Shown here piece after piece: positions 1 through 8,554 of a DNA stretch of 64,000 nt. This DNA comes from Dehalococcoidia bacterium (GTDB taxonomy: Bacteria; Chloroflexota; Dehalococcoidia; Lucifugimonadales; Lucifugimonadaceae), in assembly GCA_022824185.1 (NCBI GenBank), contig JAJEAU010000016.1, positions 1 to 64,000 on the forward strand, written 5' to 3'. The notes beneath the pieces were generated by a model. It ran no database searches. It was given only the letters and a program-made list of their open reading frames with translations, and had not been told where the DNA came from. How positions within the stretch are numbered: the stretch's first letter is position 1; every line of letters starts with the position of its first letter. The translations under genes and the position numbers were made by a program.

Positions 1-114
1 TATTCTCGGCGTGCGTTTCACCTGTCCTCTCTAGGTAGTGACGGGCTCCGTCGGCGAGCGGTGAAAACCGCCCCGAGCACCCCCGTCCGCAGACCATTCA
101 TCAATCAATTACTC

Positions 115-230
115 ACAACTTGCCAAAAGGTGCGCATCCTGTCGGCGCGGCGAGCTTCTGGGCGCTCTTGAGGTAAAAAGCCTGTTGAGCGCTTGTTTTA
201 GTTTTAACGTACGTAGTGCGATCTTGTCAA
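115..230 (-). promoter_or_regulatory. Promoter plus leader, copy A of a duplicated block
   Basis: Reading the minus strand, a consensus TTGACA (225-230) is followed by a 17-nt spacer and TTAAAA (202-207), a good sigma-70-type promoter pointing toward position 1. The 116 nt from 230 down to 115 align along their whole length with 51916-51801 in the same orientation, including the -35 box, a CGCACTAC motif in the spacer, an ACAAGCG motif and a downstream GCCCAGA motif. The two copies need small indels that change the reading frame, so the conserved part behaves like promoter and leader rather than coding sequence. What it transcribes lies mostly outside the window. Confidence 0.55.
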
Positions 231-290
231 GGGGGTTGGTGGAGATTGCCTGAGAGGTACGGATGAGGTGATGTGAGCTGATGGCATCCT

Positions 291-350
291 TCTGGCCCCG
301 CTCCACCCCGGCCCTCACCCTAGCCCTCTCCCGCCCAGCGGGAGAGGGGA
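291..350. repeat. REP-like palindromic repeat, copy 1 of 3
   Basis: A 60-nt unit that differs from 52006-52065 at one position and resembles 55021-55070. It contains a perfect 11-bp stem, CCCTCTCCCGC, a 3-nt loop and the complementary arm. It lies between genes and has no T tract on the plus strand, so it looks like a dispersed intergenic palindrome rather than a dedicated terminator. The short minus-strand reading frame running through it is not considered a gene. Confidence 0.85.
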
Positions 351-588
351 CACGGTACTGTGGAAGATACGGTACTGCGGAAGACACGGTACTTCGGGAT
401 TGGGGTTTTAGTTGGTGGGTCTGGGATTGGTGATGGGTGGTGGGTTGGTTGAGTTTGCCTTGTTGTTCCGTCTGCCCACTCTGGGGGTTCTCGCTACACG
501 GTGGCGTTTGTGACGCTTGGGGTGTCGGTTGTGTGCCTTTGCGTTGGGGCGAAGGGGGTTTGGTGGTGGGTTTAGACTTTGGGGTGTT

Positions 589-1119
589 ATGGATAGGTAT
601 GTTGCGTTTTTGCGGGGGATGAATGTTGGGGGTAGGCGGATTAAGAATCCGGAGTTGTGTGCGGTTTTTGAGGGGATGGGGTTTGTGGGGGTTTCGGCGT
701 TTTTGGCTAGTGGGAATGTTGTTTTTGAGGGGGATGGTGGCGTTGAAGCGGGGACGGTTGAGGATGGTCTGAGGGAAGCACTTGGGTATGAGGTGCCGGT
801 GTTTTTGAGGTCGGCGGATGAGGTTCGAACGGTGGCGGGTTATGAGGCGTTTGAGGGTTTTGATGGGGAAAGGGATGGGAAGTTGCAGGTTGTGTTGCTG
901 TCGGAGGTGCCGAGTGAGGAGGCTCGGGATGCGGTGATGGCGTTGTCGGGGGATGGGGATATGTTGGAGGTTGTAGGTCGGGAGATGTATTGGTGGCCGA
1001 AGGGGAATTTGTCGGATTCGGGGTTGGGTCTGAAGGCGGTTGAGGAGGTTTTGGGGGTGTTTACGGTTCGGACAAAGGCGACGGTTGAGAGGTTGGCGAA
1101 GCGGTTTTTGGTCGGGTGA
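589..1119 (+). CDS. DUF1697 family protein
   Basis: A 176-aa protein. The N-terminal MDRYVAFLRGMNVGG followed by an FLASGNVVFE segment is the hallmark of DUF1697 proteins, small cytoplasmic alpha/beta proteins of unknown function. The ATG at 589 is chosen over an in-frame upstream start at 517 because the family begins at this point and the upstream codons look non-coding. The coding strand is rich in G and T, as in many genes here. It stands alone, about 240 bp from the convergent phosphatase gene. Family assignment is firm; the function is unknown. Confidence 0.85.
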   Translation: MDRYVAFLRGMNVGGRRIKNPELCAVFEGMGFVGVSAFLASGNVVFEGDGGVEAGTVEDGLREALGYEVPVFLRSADEVRTVAGYEAFEGFDGERDGKLQVVLLSEVPSEEARDAVMALSGDGDMLEVVGREMYWWPKGNLSDSGLGLKAVEEVLGVFTVRTKATVERLAKRFLVG

Positions 1120-1356
1120 TGAAGCGGTAGATCAGGCCTGGGTTGTGTCGCAATCGTTCAACGCTGTGTGGGGTTGGTGACGTCGGTGTTGGGGCGCTTA
1201 TTAAAGCCTTTTTGATAGAGCGCGGCGTTATTAAAGCTAATGGCCGAATGCTTTAACAAGGCGCGCGTCGATTCTTAAGGGTAGTCCGCCCAAGTGGATC
1301 TCACGTGTGGCTCGTGTATCTTGGCAACGGACTCTTGGCGCGTCGCGAATTACGAG

Positions 1357-1929
1357 TTACGGGTGCCAAATTCTCTCGAAGGCGAAGCGTCCGTGATCCG
1401 TCTGCTGGAGGAGGTATGCGTCTGGGTTTGTCAGGGATTGCCATCCTTGGAACCCGAACGATTGGTCGATGGAATGCAGGAGAATGGCGAGAAGGTTGCC
1501 GTGAGTGACGAGTACGGGCAAAGATCGATCTTGCGTCAGGATGTCGTTCAGGGCTGATCGGGATCGTTCGAGGACTTCTAAGGCGGATTCGCCGCCGGGT
1601 GCACGGGTTTTGGGATCGGCGAAAGAGTCGCGAATGACTTGCTGCCAGTTTTCGATAGGATCGGCGGAGAGAGTGCGCTCGTTGAGTCGATGATCGACGT
1701 GGATGGGGAGATTGTTCTGATCGGCGAACGGTTTAATGGATTGCTGCGCTCGGAGGTATTCACTGGCGGTGATGTGGTCGACTGGATATTGGGACAGGAA
1801 GTTGGCTAGGGATTGGGCTTGACGGTGGCCGGTTTCGGTCAATGGCGCGTCTGGTTCTTGCCCCGTGGCTTGGCAATGGCGGATGAGGATCAGGCTCCTC
1901 GATTCGGGTTTTGGTTGACTAGATTTCAA
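1357..1929 (-). CDS. Histidine phosphatase family protein (phosphoglycerate mutase-like)
   Basis: A 190-aa cytoplasmic protein. LILIRHCQATG near the N-terminus is the RHG-type motif carrying the phospho-accepting His, with Cys in place of the usual Gly. LTETGHRQAQSLA follows, ERTLS probably supplies the acidic residue, and THGNLLAILLH carries the second catalytic His. These residues fit a branch-1 histidine phosphatase, most likely acting on a small phosphorylated metabolite. The start is TTG at 1929; no ATG is available upstream of the motif. The PIN gene upstream on the same strand is 57 bp away, so cotranscription is possible. The substrate cannot be told from sequence. Confidence 0.85.
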   Translation of the reverse strand: MKSSQPKPESRSLILIRHCQATGQEPDAPLTETGHRQAQSLANFLSQYPVDHITASEYLRAQQSIKPFADQNNLPIHVDHRLNERTLSADPIENWQQVIRDSFADPKTRAPGGESALEVLERSRSALNDILTQDRSLPVLVTHGNLLAILLHSIDQSFGFQGWQSLTNPDAYLLQQTDHGRFAFERIWHP

Positions 1930-1985
1930 TGGGTCAGATTGTGGTTGAGATCATATGGAGACCAAGCGCGGAACGGGAGGGTAAG

Positions 1986-2408
1986 TTACGAGTTGATGAT
2001 TTGGATGTGGTTGGTGAAGCGTTGGAAGTCGGCGGTGTTGAAGGTTAGGAGTTGGGATTCTCCGTGGGCCAACATGGTTGCGACGATGTTGGCATCGTGG
2101 ATTTGGCGTCCGCCGATGGGAGTTTCACGGCAGAGCTGGATGAGGGTGTCGGTGACTTGAGGACCGTCTTCTAGGATTTCGAAGGTTTGGAGGAAGTTTT
2201 CGGCGTCATCGAGGGCTTGTTCGAGTGTGATGGGGTCTCTCCAACTCTGAGGTCTCGTGACTGCTGCGAGGTATTCGCGGACAATCTGTCGGCTGATTCT
2301 CAATGGTTCCTTGTTGTCGAGAGCGATCTCGATCCTGTTTCTGGTTGTCCGATGGTTTGGAGTTTCTGGGACCTGCATATAGATCAGCGCGTTGGTGTCG
2401 ATGAACAT
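1986..2408 (-). CDS. PIN-domain ribonuclease, VapC-like toxin
   Basis: A 140-aa protein opening with MFIDTNALIY, the first acidic motif of PIN nucleases, with later acidic positions in IHDANIVATM and FNTADFQRF. PIN proteins of this size are usually metal-dependent RNases that act as toxins. It starts 6 bp after the stop of the DUF7662 gene on the same strand, the arrangement of a toxin-antitoxin operon. Toxicity and target are inferred; the domain call is sound. Confidence 0.85.
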   Translation of the reverse strand: MFIDTNALIYMQVPETPNHRTTRNRIEIALDNKEPLRISRQIVREYLAAVTRPQSWRDPITLEQALDDAENFLQTFEILEDGPQVTDTLIQLCRETPIGGRQIHDANIVATMLAHGESQLLTFNTADFQRFTNHIQIINS

Positions 2409-2414
2409 CGCGTT

Positions 2415-2822
2415 TCAGATCCTGTCGGGGTAGAGTTCTTCTCGCGTGAAACTCGGCACGTCGGGCCACTCGCCTACGCTGCGGGGAGGCAGGATTTCGT
2501 CGAGGCTTGGGCGCTTGGGTTCGTCTTCTGGTTCTTTTGGTTTGAGGGACAGGGATTGGGAATTCAGGTTTACGTCGGAGGTGTCCCATCCGGCGGCGTT
2601 CCATGCGAGGGCTTGGCTGTGTCCGTTGCCGTTGCGCTGGTTGGACCACCAGGGGCGATGGAGGCGTGCGGATCGAGGGAGTTCGAAGCCTAGGATGGAT
2701 TCGATTTCTTGGAAGGTGGTCTGCCATTCGCGCCGGGGGCGAGATTGGAGGTGGTTGTAGAGGCGGCGGTATTTTCCGCGGCTTGCCATTTTTCGGTATT
2801 CGAGTTCGCGGTTGATGGTCAT
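2415..2822 (-). CDS. DUF7662-type protein, putative antitoxin of the PIN gene
   Basis: A 135-aa protein. Its N-terminal half contains KYRRLYNHLQ, a segment ending in FELPRSARLHRPWWSN, then the ALAWNAAGWDT stretch. This matches a small family (DUF7662) of probable DNA-binding proteins often seen beside toxin-like genes. The C-terminal tail is Pro/Glu/Lys rich and probably flexible. As first gene of a two-gene unit with the PIN gene 6 bp downstream, the antitoxin or autoregulator role is inferred from context. The ATG at 2822 is the natural start. Confidence 0.65.
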   Translation of the reverse strand: MTINRELEYRKMASRGKYRRLYNHLQSRPRREWQTTFQEIESILGFELPRSARLHRPWWSNQRNGNGHSQALAWNAAGWDTSDVNLNSQSLSLKPKEPEDEPKRPSLDEILPPRSVGEWPDVPSFTREELYPDRI

Positions 2823-2848
2823 GGGGGATTGTGGGAGGGCGAGGTTTT

Positions 2849-2868
2849 GTTAGTTAGTTAGTTAGTTT
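2849..2868. repeat. GTTA tetranucleotide tract
   Basis: Four perfect GTTA units followed by GTTT, in the 86-bp gap between the start of the DUF7662 gene and the end of the lipoprotein gene. Such short tandem tracts can vary by slippage. Here it sits upstream of the toxin-antitoxin-like pair on its coding strand, so a change in copy number could alter the leader. Only the tract itself is seen. Confidence 0.8.
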
Positions 2869-2908
2869 CAATGATATCGATCGAAGCGGGGAGTCGTTGT
2901 TGGGTTGA

Positions 2909-4699
2909 TCAAGGCGCTGTGAAGATTTCGAGGTTTCGGCTTTGGGCTGCTTGGCGGTCGGGATATGTTCCTTCGCCGTCGTAAGTGACGTTTTCGATGC
3001 CTAGTTTGGCCATGTCTTCGATGGAGAATGTCCAGCCTTGGAATAGGCGCATGGGCAGCCCGTCGTCTTCGTAATCGACGCCGATGAAACCGTAGACTAG
3101 AGCGTCGTCCTTGATGCCGGTGGTTTCGAGGAACCATCGTTCTTGTTTGATCTCATCGCTGACGAAACCTGCCAACCCTTGGATTTGCTCGTCTAAACCC
3201 TGTTCCTCGCCGTGTGTGGCAATGACCAACTCTCCGCGATCGACCCGGCGTTTCATTGCTTCTTCAATCGTGAGACCCAGTGCCTGGGCTTCGAATTCTT
3301 CACTCTGACGAGAGCCGTACCAGCCGACGAGTGCGGATTCTTCGATGAATTTGTTTTTGCCGGCGGTGAAGATGTAGTTTGCGCAGACGTGGAAGCACGA
3401 TTCATCAACGATGACGTCAATTTCGTTGTCGTGGACCCATAGTCCGATAAGAGTTGCCATTTCCAAGATGCCTTCGTCCGACGTGATCCTGAGAGTGGTG
3501 ATTCCGCTTTCTTTTCCTCGGATCGCGTTTAACAACCGGGAGTAAGCGTCGTAGTCGATGAAGCCATTGATGGTGACGGTGTCATCTTCGACGGATATCG
3601 AAGCTGGATCAGGCTCGACCCAAAATCCGAATTCTGAGTCTGGATCTGGCGTTGGTGTCGGTGTGCTCCCCGGAGGCGGAGTGGGCGTTGGTAGCGGTGT
3701 CGGGACGACGGCGGGCGGGACGGTGTCATCTGGGACCTCGAAGACCGCGACGGGGAAGTTTCGGAGGGCTTGTTCGCTTGGGTATGTGCCTTCACCTTCA
3801 TAGGTCACGTTATGGACGCCGAATTTGGCCATGTCTTCGATGGAGAAGGTCCAGCCGCCATATTCGGTTTGTTCAATCATGTAGTAATCGAACTGGTCAG
3901 GCAAGAAACCGTAGTTCATGAGGTAAAGGTTGACGCCGATGGTGTCTAAGAACCGTTGTTCGCCATCGTCGCCTTCTGCGTCCATCGCCAAAATAGAGGC
4001 GACAAAACCTTCTTTGGTTTCGCCGGTCGGAGTTTCTCCCCATTCCTTCATTTCGTCGTAGTCGCGGGCGTAGAGCTCGGGGATGGAGATCCCATATCCG
4101 GCTGCGATGAACGGGTCCTGTTGGTCCGAACCGTGCCATCCGACGATTGCGTCTTTGCCTATGATCTTGTTTTTACCGGCGGTGAAGATGTAGTTGGCGC
4201 ATGAAGAGAAGCATGCTTCGTCGACGATGACGTCGATTCCGTGTTCGAAAATCCATTCGCCAATCATGATGCCCTGATCCGTGATTCCTCCGGGGGAGTT
4301 CATGCGGATGGTGGTGATTTGATCTTCTTTGCCTCGGACGGCGACGAGGAAATCTCGGTAAGTCGAAAATTCGATATCCCCCTCGAAAATGATTGTGGAA
4401 CCTTCGACCGTTATGATTGCCGGATTCGGTACGTACCAGTTGATGCCTTCTTCGTAGGGTGTCGGAGTCGGTTTTGGAGTTTCGGTCGGGATTGCGGTTG
4501 GGGACGGGGGAGGTGTACTAGTCGATGTTGGGGCGACGGTTGGAGTTGGGATTGGGCTGGGAGTTTGTGTTGGAATCGGGGTAGCCGTTGGTTCGGGAGT
4601 AGGAGTCGGGGCGGATTGAGTGCATGCGACTGCGATTATGAAGGTAAGAAGGCACAAGCCGAGGGCAGTGCTGACAAAATTCGAAGTTGACTTCGGCAT
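2909..4699 (-). CDS. Lipoprotein with two ClpP/crotonase-like domains, the second degenerate
   Basis: A 596-aa exported protein. Residues 1-26 form a signal peptide ending at a lipobox-like Cys26. A Thr/Pro-rich linker follows (about 27-82), then domain 1 (about 86-322), a second Thr/Pro linker (about 326-354) and domain 2 (about 357-596). Domain 1 has SPGG (135-138), C163-F-S-S-C167 and WHGS (188-191), resembling secreted ClpP/crotonase-fold proteins of the COG3904 type in which a Ser in the CxSxC segment is the likely nucleophile. Domain 2 has SDEG, C-F-H-V-C and WYGS at the same places, so it has lost the Ser and the His. The two domains also share GGWTFSIEDMAK-like and EGTYP segments. Domain 1 may be a peptidase; domain 2 looks like a binding or structural copy. 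Confidence 0.75.
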   Translation of the reverse strand: MPKSTSNFVSTALGLCLLTFIIAVACTQSAPTPTPEPTATPIPTQTPSPIPTPTVAPTSTSTPPPSPTAIPTETPKPTPTPYEEGINWYVPNPAIITVEGSTIIFEGDIEFSTYRDFLVAVRGKEDQITTIRMNSPGGITDQGIMIGEWIFEHGIDVIVDEACFSSCANYIFTAGKNKIIGKDAIVGWHGSDQQDPFIAAGYGISIPELYARDYDEMKEWGETPTGETKEGFVASILAMDAEGDDGEQRFLDTIGVNLYLMNYGFLPDQFDYYMIEQTEYGGWTFSIEDMAKFGVHNVTYEGEGTYPSEQALRNFPVAVFEVPDDTVPPAVVPTPLPTPTPPPGSTPTPTPDPDSEFGFWVEPDPASISVEDDTVTINGFIDYDAYSRLLNAIRGKESGITTLRITSDEGILEMATLIGLWVHDNEIDVIVDESCFHVCANYIFTAGKNKFIEESALVGWYGSRQSEEFEAQALGLTIEEAMKRRVDRGELVIATHGEEQGLDEQIQGLAGFVSDEIKQERWFLETTGIKDDALVYGFIGVDYEDDGLPMRLFQGWTFSIEDMAKLGIENVTYDGEGTYPDRQAAQSRNLEIFTAP

Positions 4700-5050
4700 A
4701 ACGGCTCCTGAAAGTTGGTCGATGATTGTAACGAAATCAATCTACGAGCGATTTTCGGGTACGGATTGGGTTGGGATCGTGCGCGAAACGTAATAGATAC
4801 GCAATATCAGTACGGTGGCTTTTGATTGGGATCGCCATCTGATTGTTGCCAATTCGAACTTGAACGGTGAAGGGGATTGAGACAGTGTGACCGGAGCAGG
4901 TTGAGGGAGGCGGTTGGGTTTAAGGCTCGTTGATCCTCGTGGCGATCATGGGGTGCTGTCAGGGAGGATGTTGCGGTGAGTTGGTTTTCGGCTTTGATTC
5001 GGATTCTGGGTTGTGTTTAGGTGTTAGTTTGGTATTTAGGACGGTGTTTC
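4700..5050. other. Intergenic region between divergent genes
   Basis: About 350 bp separates the start of the ClpP-like lipoprotein gene from the start of the secreted protein gene at 5051. It must hold the promoters of both. I see no convincing -35/-10 pair, operator palindrome, RNA gene or reading frame here. AGGACGG just before 5051 is a plausible ribosome binding site. Confidence 0.5.
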
Positions 5051-7480
5051 ATGTTGGGTAATCTGATTTCGGTACAAAAAGGTCTTTGGGCGATTGCGCT
5101 GCTCGCGATCGTTCTGATGGCATCGGCGTCTGTGGACGTTGATGTCGTCGCCCAATCGAGCCCGCGGGCGTCGCACGAGATATTCAGTCTGGAGAATGAC
5201 GGCAAAGCTCGCGTTAAGGTGTCTTTGGAACTGCCTGAGAGGTTCATCGGCGTGGAGGGAGCACCGATTGCTCTGGCGGAGTGCGGCGAAGGGGAGGTCT
5301 GCTATCACGGTTTACTGTCGGTGGTTGAAGAGCCGGGTCGAGGTCTGGTGGGTTCTTTCTGGGCATTGCTGCCGCCTGGCGAGAGTGAGATGGACGTTGC
5401 GGTCAAGGCCTTTCAACGCGATGGGTCGGCGATGAACTACTCGCTTTAGGATTATCTGGTGCCGGTGCCGGATGCCGATCCGCTGGACGTCGAGTTTGAC
5501 GGTTATCAGGTATCGGGCATCCACGACGATGGGACGGTGGACTTGAGACTGGATTTCACATTGCGTCGACCGGATGCTTGGCCGATCTCGGAAATCGGCG
5601 CTATCGCCACCTGCGAACAATCGACCATTGATAGATGCGCTGCTGTCGAGACGCTTGAGCCGGGTTGGGAGTTCGGCGACGGCGATGCGAACCAGGAGAT
5701 CAGGTGGCGTCCGACACTATTCGGTGTGCCAACGGGGAGTGTGCGGATCTCCTCGACTTTCTTCCCGAATCACGGCATATGGTCGGGGCCACCAAGGACG
5801 GCAGGGATATACGACATTGAGGTCGAGACTTCGGGTGACGTAGAGGAGTTGATCAATCCGAATGTCGAGTGGAGCGTGACGTCGACCGAAGTGAAGGGTT
5901 ATCACATGGACGGCGCGGCGCTTGTTGATTTGACGTTGTCGGCACGGCATTTCGATGACGTTGGTTTGGTAGATGATGAAGTAGCCGGTGTCTGTTTGAC
6001 GGGTCATGGTGACTTTGACGACAAATGCCAATCTCTGTCGGATCCTGTGCCAATCAGGTTGGGTTCGACGGCATCTTCGGTGGTGATTCCGGAGTTGCGA
6101 CTGCCCCCTGGCCAGCTTCCCGTGGTGGTCTTTGCCGGGGGTGCGACGGGGAGGGCTGAGGTTGAGGTTGAGGAACGCTTCATCATGCCTCGGGAAATGT
6201 GGGACTGTTTCCTCGACGACGAAGGTATCCCGGAAGTTGAGGCGTTCTTAGGTTTTCAATCGTGTAGCGGATTCTCGGAGCCGACAGTTCGAAAATGGGT
6301 CTTGGACACGGTCAACGCCTATCGAGAAGGGCATCCGCTGTATGTCAGAGTTTTCGATGAAGTGGTGGAGACGATCGGAGGTTTGACCGGGATCGAGTAT
6401 GTGTTGGTTGACGACGTGGAAAAGGCACACGTCGAGGCGTATGTCGGTCATGAAGGTCACCCGCGCGTGCTCGAAGTTCTAGGTGAGGAATGCAACGATT
6501 TTCTGTATTGCAGCCACTCGTACTCGACGACCGACGCATTCCACTCTGTGGATCGCGGGATTATCGGGCTCCGGTACTACCCTCAGGTCATAAACGGAGA
6601 ACCGTCGATTGTGGAAGGGCTGTTGAGAGCGATATTGACCTACGAGGCACTCCAAGTCTTCATTCCCGTCGGACCACAGGATCGGCCGTTTCTGCAGGGC
6701 TTGCGCAACCCTGCGACGATGGTGCGGGATCACGATGCCACAATGTTCCGGCTGATCTACTCGCCCGAGGCCGTTCCCGGGACTGATTTCAGTGACCTCA
6801 GGGATCTGGTGGTTTTCGAGGAGGACACGATTGACTATCAACGTCTGCTCCCGCCGATCGATCTGCTCGCGTTCAAAATGGCGAGGGCACACTATGAGGC
6901 CGGAAGCATAACGGTAGACATGATCGGTTCGGACGTGCGCGGCAGAGCCACGATCCCCGGCACACGACTCACAGCGCAATTCGCCGACTTTCTCGGTTAT
7001 GAAAGCCAGAAGATAAAGTTCACCACTGAAAGCTGGCGATCGATCATATTTGGGTTTGATCAAGAGTCCTGGTCGTCCGCAGGTGGAAGGTGGACGAGGA
7101 GTGACGCCCACACGGGTAGAGGGCGGCGATATCGCGATGAGTTGAAGTTCGACTTTCCGCTAGCCGACCCCACTAGGCTGATTTACGCCGAGACCCGATG
7201 GGCATTCTCCAGTGATCTGACGGTGAATTCTCAAGGCAAGTTCGTGTACCGTGCTGAACACATGGATACCTCATCGATTTGGCCCAATCCCGATTTCGAA
7301 ATAGTGATAGACCCTGAGACCTACCTCGTAGAGTCGTACACAGTGACTTGGTACTTCGATGCGAACGACGACTCGCGTCTGCCTTACCGCGTTGAGGCGA
7401 CGGTGCTGGAATATGGAGCGGAGTTCGAGATACCGGACGAGATCCAAAGCGGTTCGGAGTATCTGTCTGAGGGGGAGTAA
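5051..7480 (+). pseudogene. Large secreted protein gene split by an in-frame TAG
   Basis: The ATG at 5051, preceded by AGGACGG, begins a signal peptide with the hydrophobic run LWAIALLAIVLMASA. The frame runs to a TAG at 5447-5449 and continues in the same frame with no shift through about 675 more codons to 7480. The sequence on both sides reads as one beta-rich extracellular protein. The second part could restart at a GTG at 5459 but would lack any export signal. The full product would be about 809 aa. Near the end, a segment with FTTESWRSIIFGF and ETRWAFSSDLTV recalls lipoprotein-carrier-like beta folds, weakly. TAG ends other intact genes here, so recoding is not general. A nonsense mutation, readthrough or a sequence error are all possible. 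Function unknown. Confidence 0.7.
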
Positions 7481-7499
7481 CTGGCTAGAGGCTCGAGTC

Positions 7500-8369
7500 T
7501 CAGCGCGCGGGGATAATGAATCCAACGGTTACGGCGGTACCCGCGTCTCCGTAAGCGAGGATCGAAATTGGTGTTCCGGTGGCGTACAGATCGACTGGGA
7601 TTTGGTATTGGGCCACGAATGCGCCGCTCTCATTTGATCGAGCTGCGTTTTCGAATGGAGGTTCAGGAGATCCTACCGTCAAGAACGAGACGTTTTCTCC
7701 AGGGTGGAACCCTGAACCCAGCAAATCAAACGTGTATACCGAAATGTCCACTATCGTTACGCCACCTTGAGGGTTAGAGACTTCTTGCTCAACCCCAATA
7801 AACTGGCTCTCGATGATTTCAAGTCTGGCGGGATTGGGTGGTTGAGCAGGTCCAGCGGGACCAGGAGGTCCCGTGTCGCCCTGTGGGCCAGGCGGACCGG
7901 ATTCACCTGGTGCACCCTGAGAACCGGGAGGACCCTCTGGGCCAGTTGGGCCAATTGGGCCTTGTTGACCGGTTTCGCCTTGTTCACCGCGCGGCCCTGC
8001 AGATCCTTGCGGGCCAGTAGCGCCGGTGTCGCCTTTCGCACCTTGAGGGCCTTCGGGCCCCTGTGGTCCGACTGGCCCGGTATCGCCTTTGGGGCCAGCA
8101 GGTCCCTGCGCTCCGGGTTCACCGGTGTCGCCTTTTTGACCTGTTGCGCCTTGAGGGCCGATCTCACCTGGATCACCTTTGGGGCCGGCCGGACCGGTTT
8201 CGCCCATTGCGCCGGTTTGCCCTTGCGCACCCGTTTGTCCTGCATCGCCTTCCGAGCCTGAGCAACCGAGGGCAAACAACATAGTCGTCGCACTAGCGAC
8301 GCAGATAACGGCAATCGTGCGGAGTGTCGCCCGTGAAGTATTTGCCTTTGTAAACATCCTGAGGTCCAT
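7500..8369 (-). CDS. Collagen-like lipoprotein
   Basis: A 289-aa exported protein. A signal peptide ends in LFALGCSG, a lipobox with Cys. It is followed by about 135 residues of uninterrupted Gly-X-Y triplets ([20 protein letters not shown] and similar), the collagen triple-helix pattern, then a C-terminal domain of about 110 residues ([17 protein letters not shown] onward) that looks beta-rich. Bacterial collagen-like proteins sit on the cell surface and act in adhesion or as stalks. The start could be Met1 (8369) or Met5 (8357). It is convergent with the amber-split gene. Low-complexity DNA here could be prone to repeat expansion. Confidence 0.9.
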   Translation of the reverse strand: MDLRMFTKANTSRATLRTIAVICVASATTMLFALGCSGSEGDAGQTGAQGQTGAMGETGPAGPKGDPGEIGPQGATGQKGDTGEPGAQGPAGPKGDTGPVGPQGPEGPQGAKGDTGATGPQGSAGPRGEQGETGQQGPIGPTGPEGPPGSQGAPGESGPPGPQGDTGPPGPAGPAQPPNPARLEIIESQFIGVEQEVSNPQGGVTIVDISVYTFDLLGSGFHPGENVSFLTVGSPEPPFENAARSNESGAFVAQYQIPVDLYATGTPISILAYGDAGTAVTVGFIIPAR

Positions 8370-8554
8370 GTCACATTCAAACTTCTTGCATCAAATCGAT
8401 TCAAGACTGAGTCGTTTTGTACAGACGCCCGCGCACTAGAGTGATCTTACGGTTCATAGTGAGAGTCTAACGTTGAAGGGTGAGTTTCGAATGTTCTCCG
8501 AAAAGTTTGGGTTGGCGATTGGAAACTTGGTCTTCGGATCGAAGTGTCGTGAGG

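Noticed and set aside
109-387. Minus-strand 92-codon open frame
   Set aside because: It runs through the REP-like palindrome and promoter block A; composition is Arg/Ser/Pro-rich with no domain, and no ribosome site.
1294-1557. Plus-strand frame antisense to the histidine phosphatase
   Set aside because: Overlaps a well-supported gene on the other strand and has no protein features.
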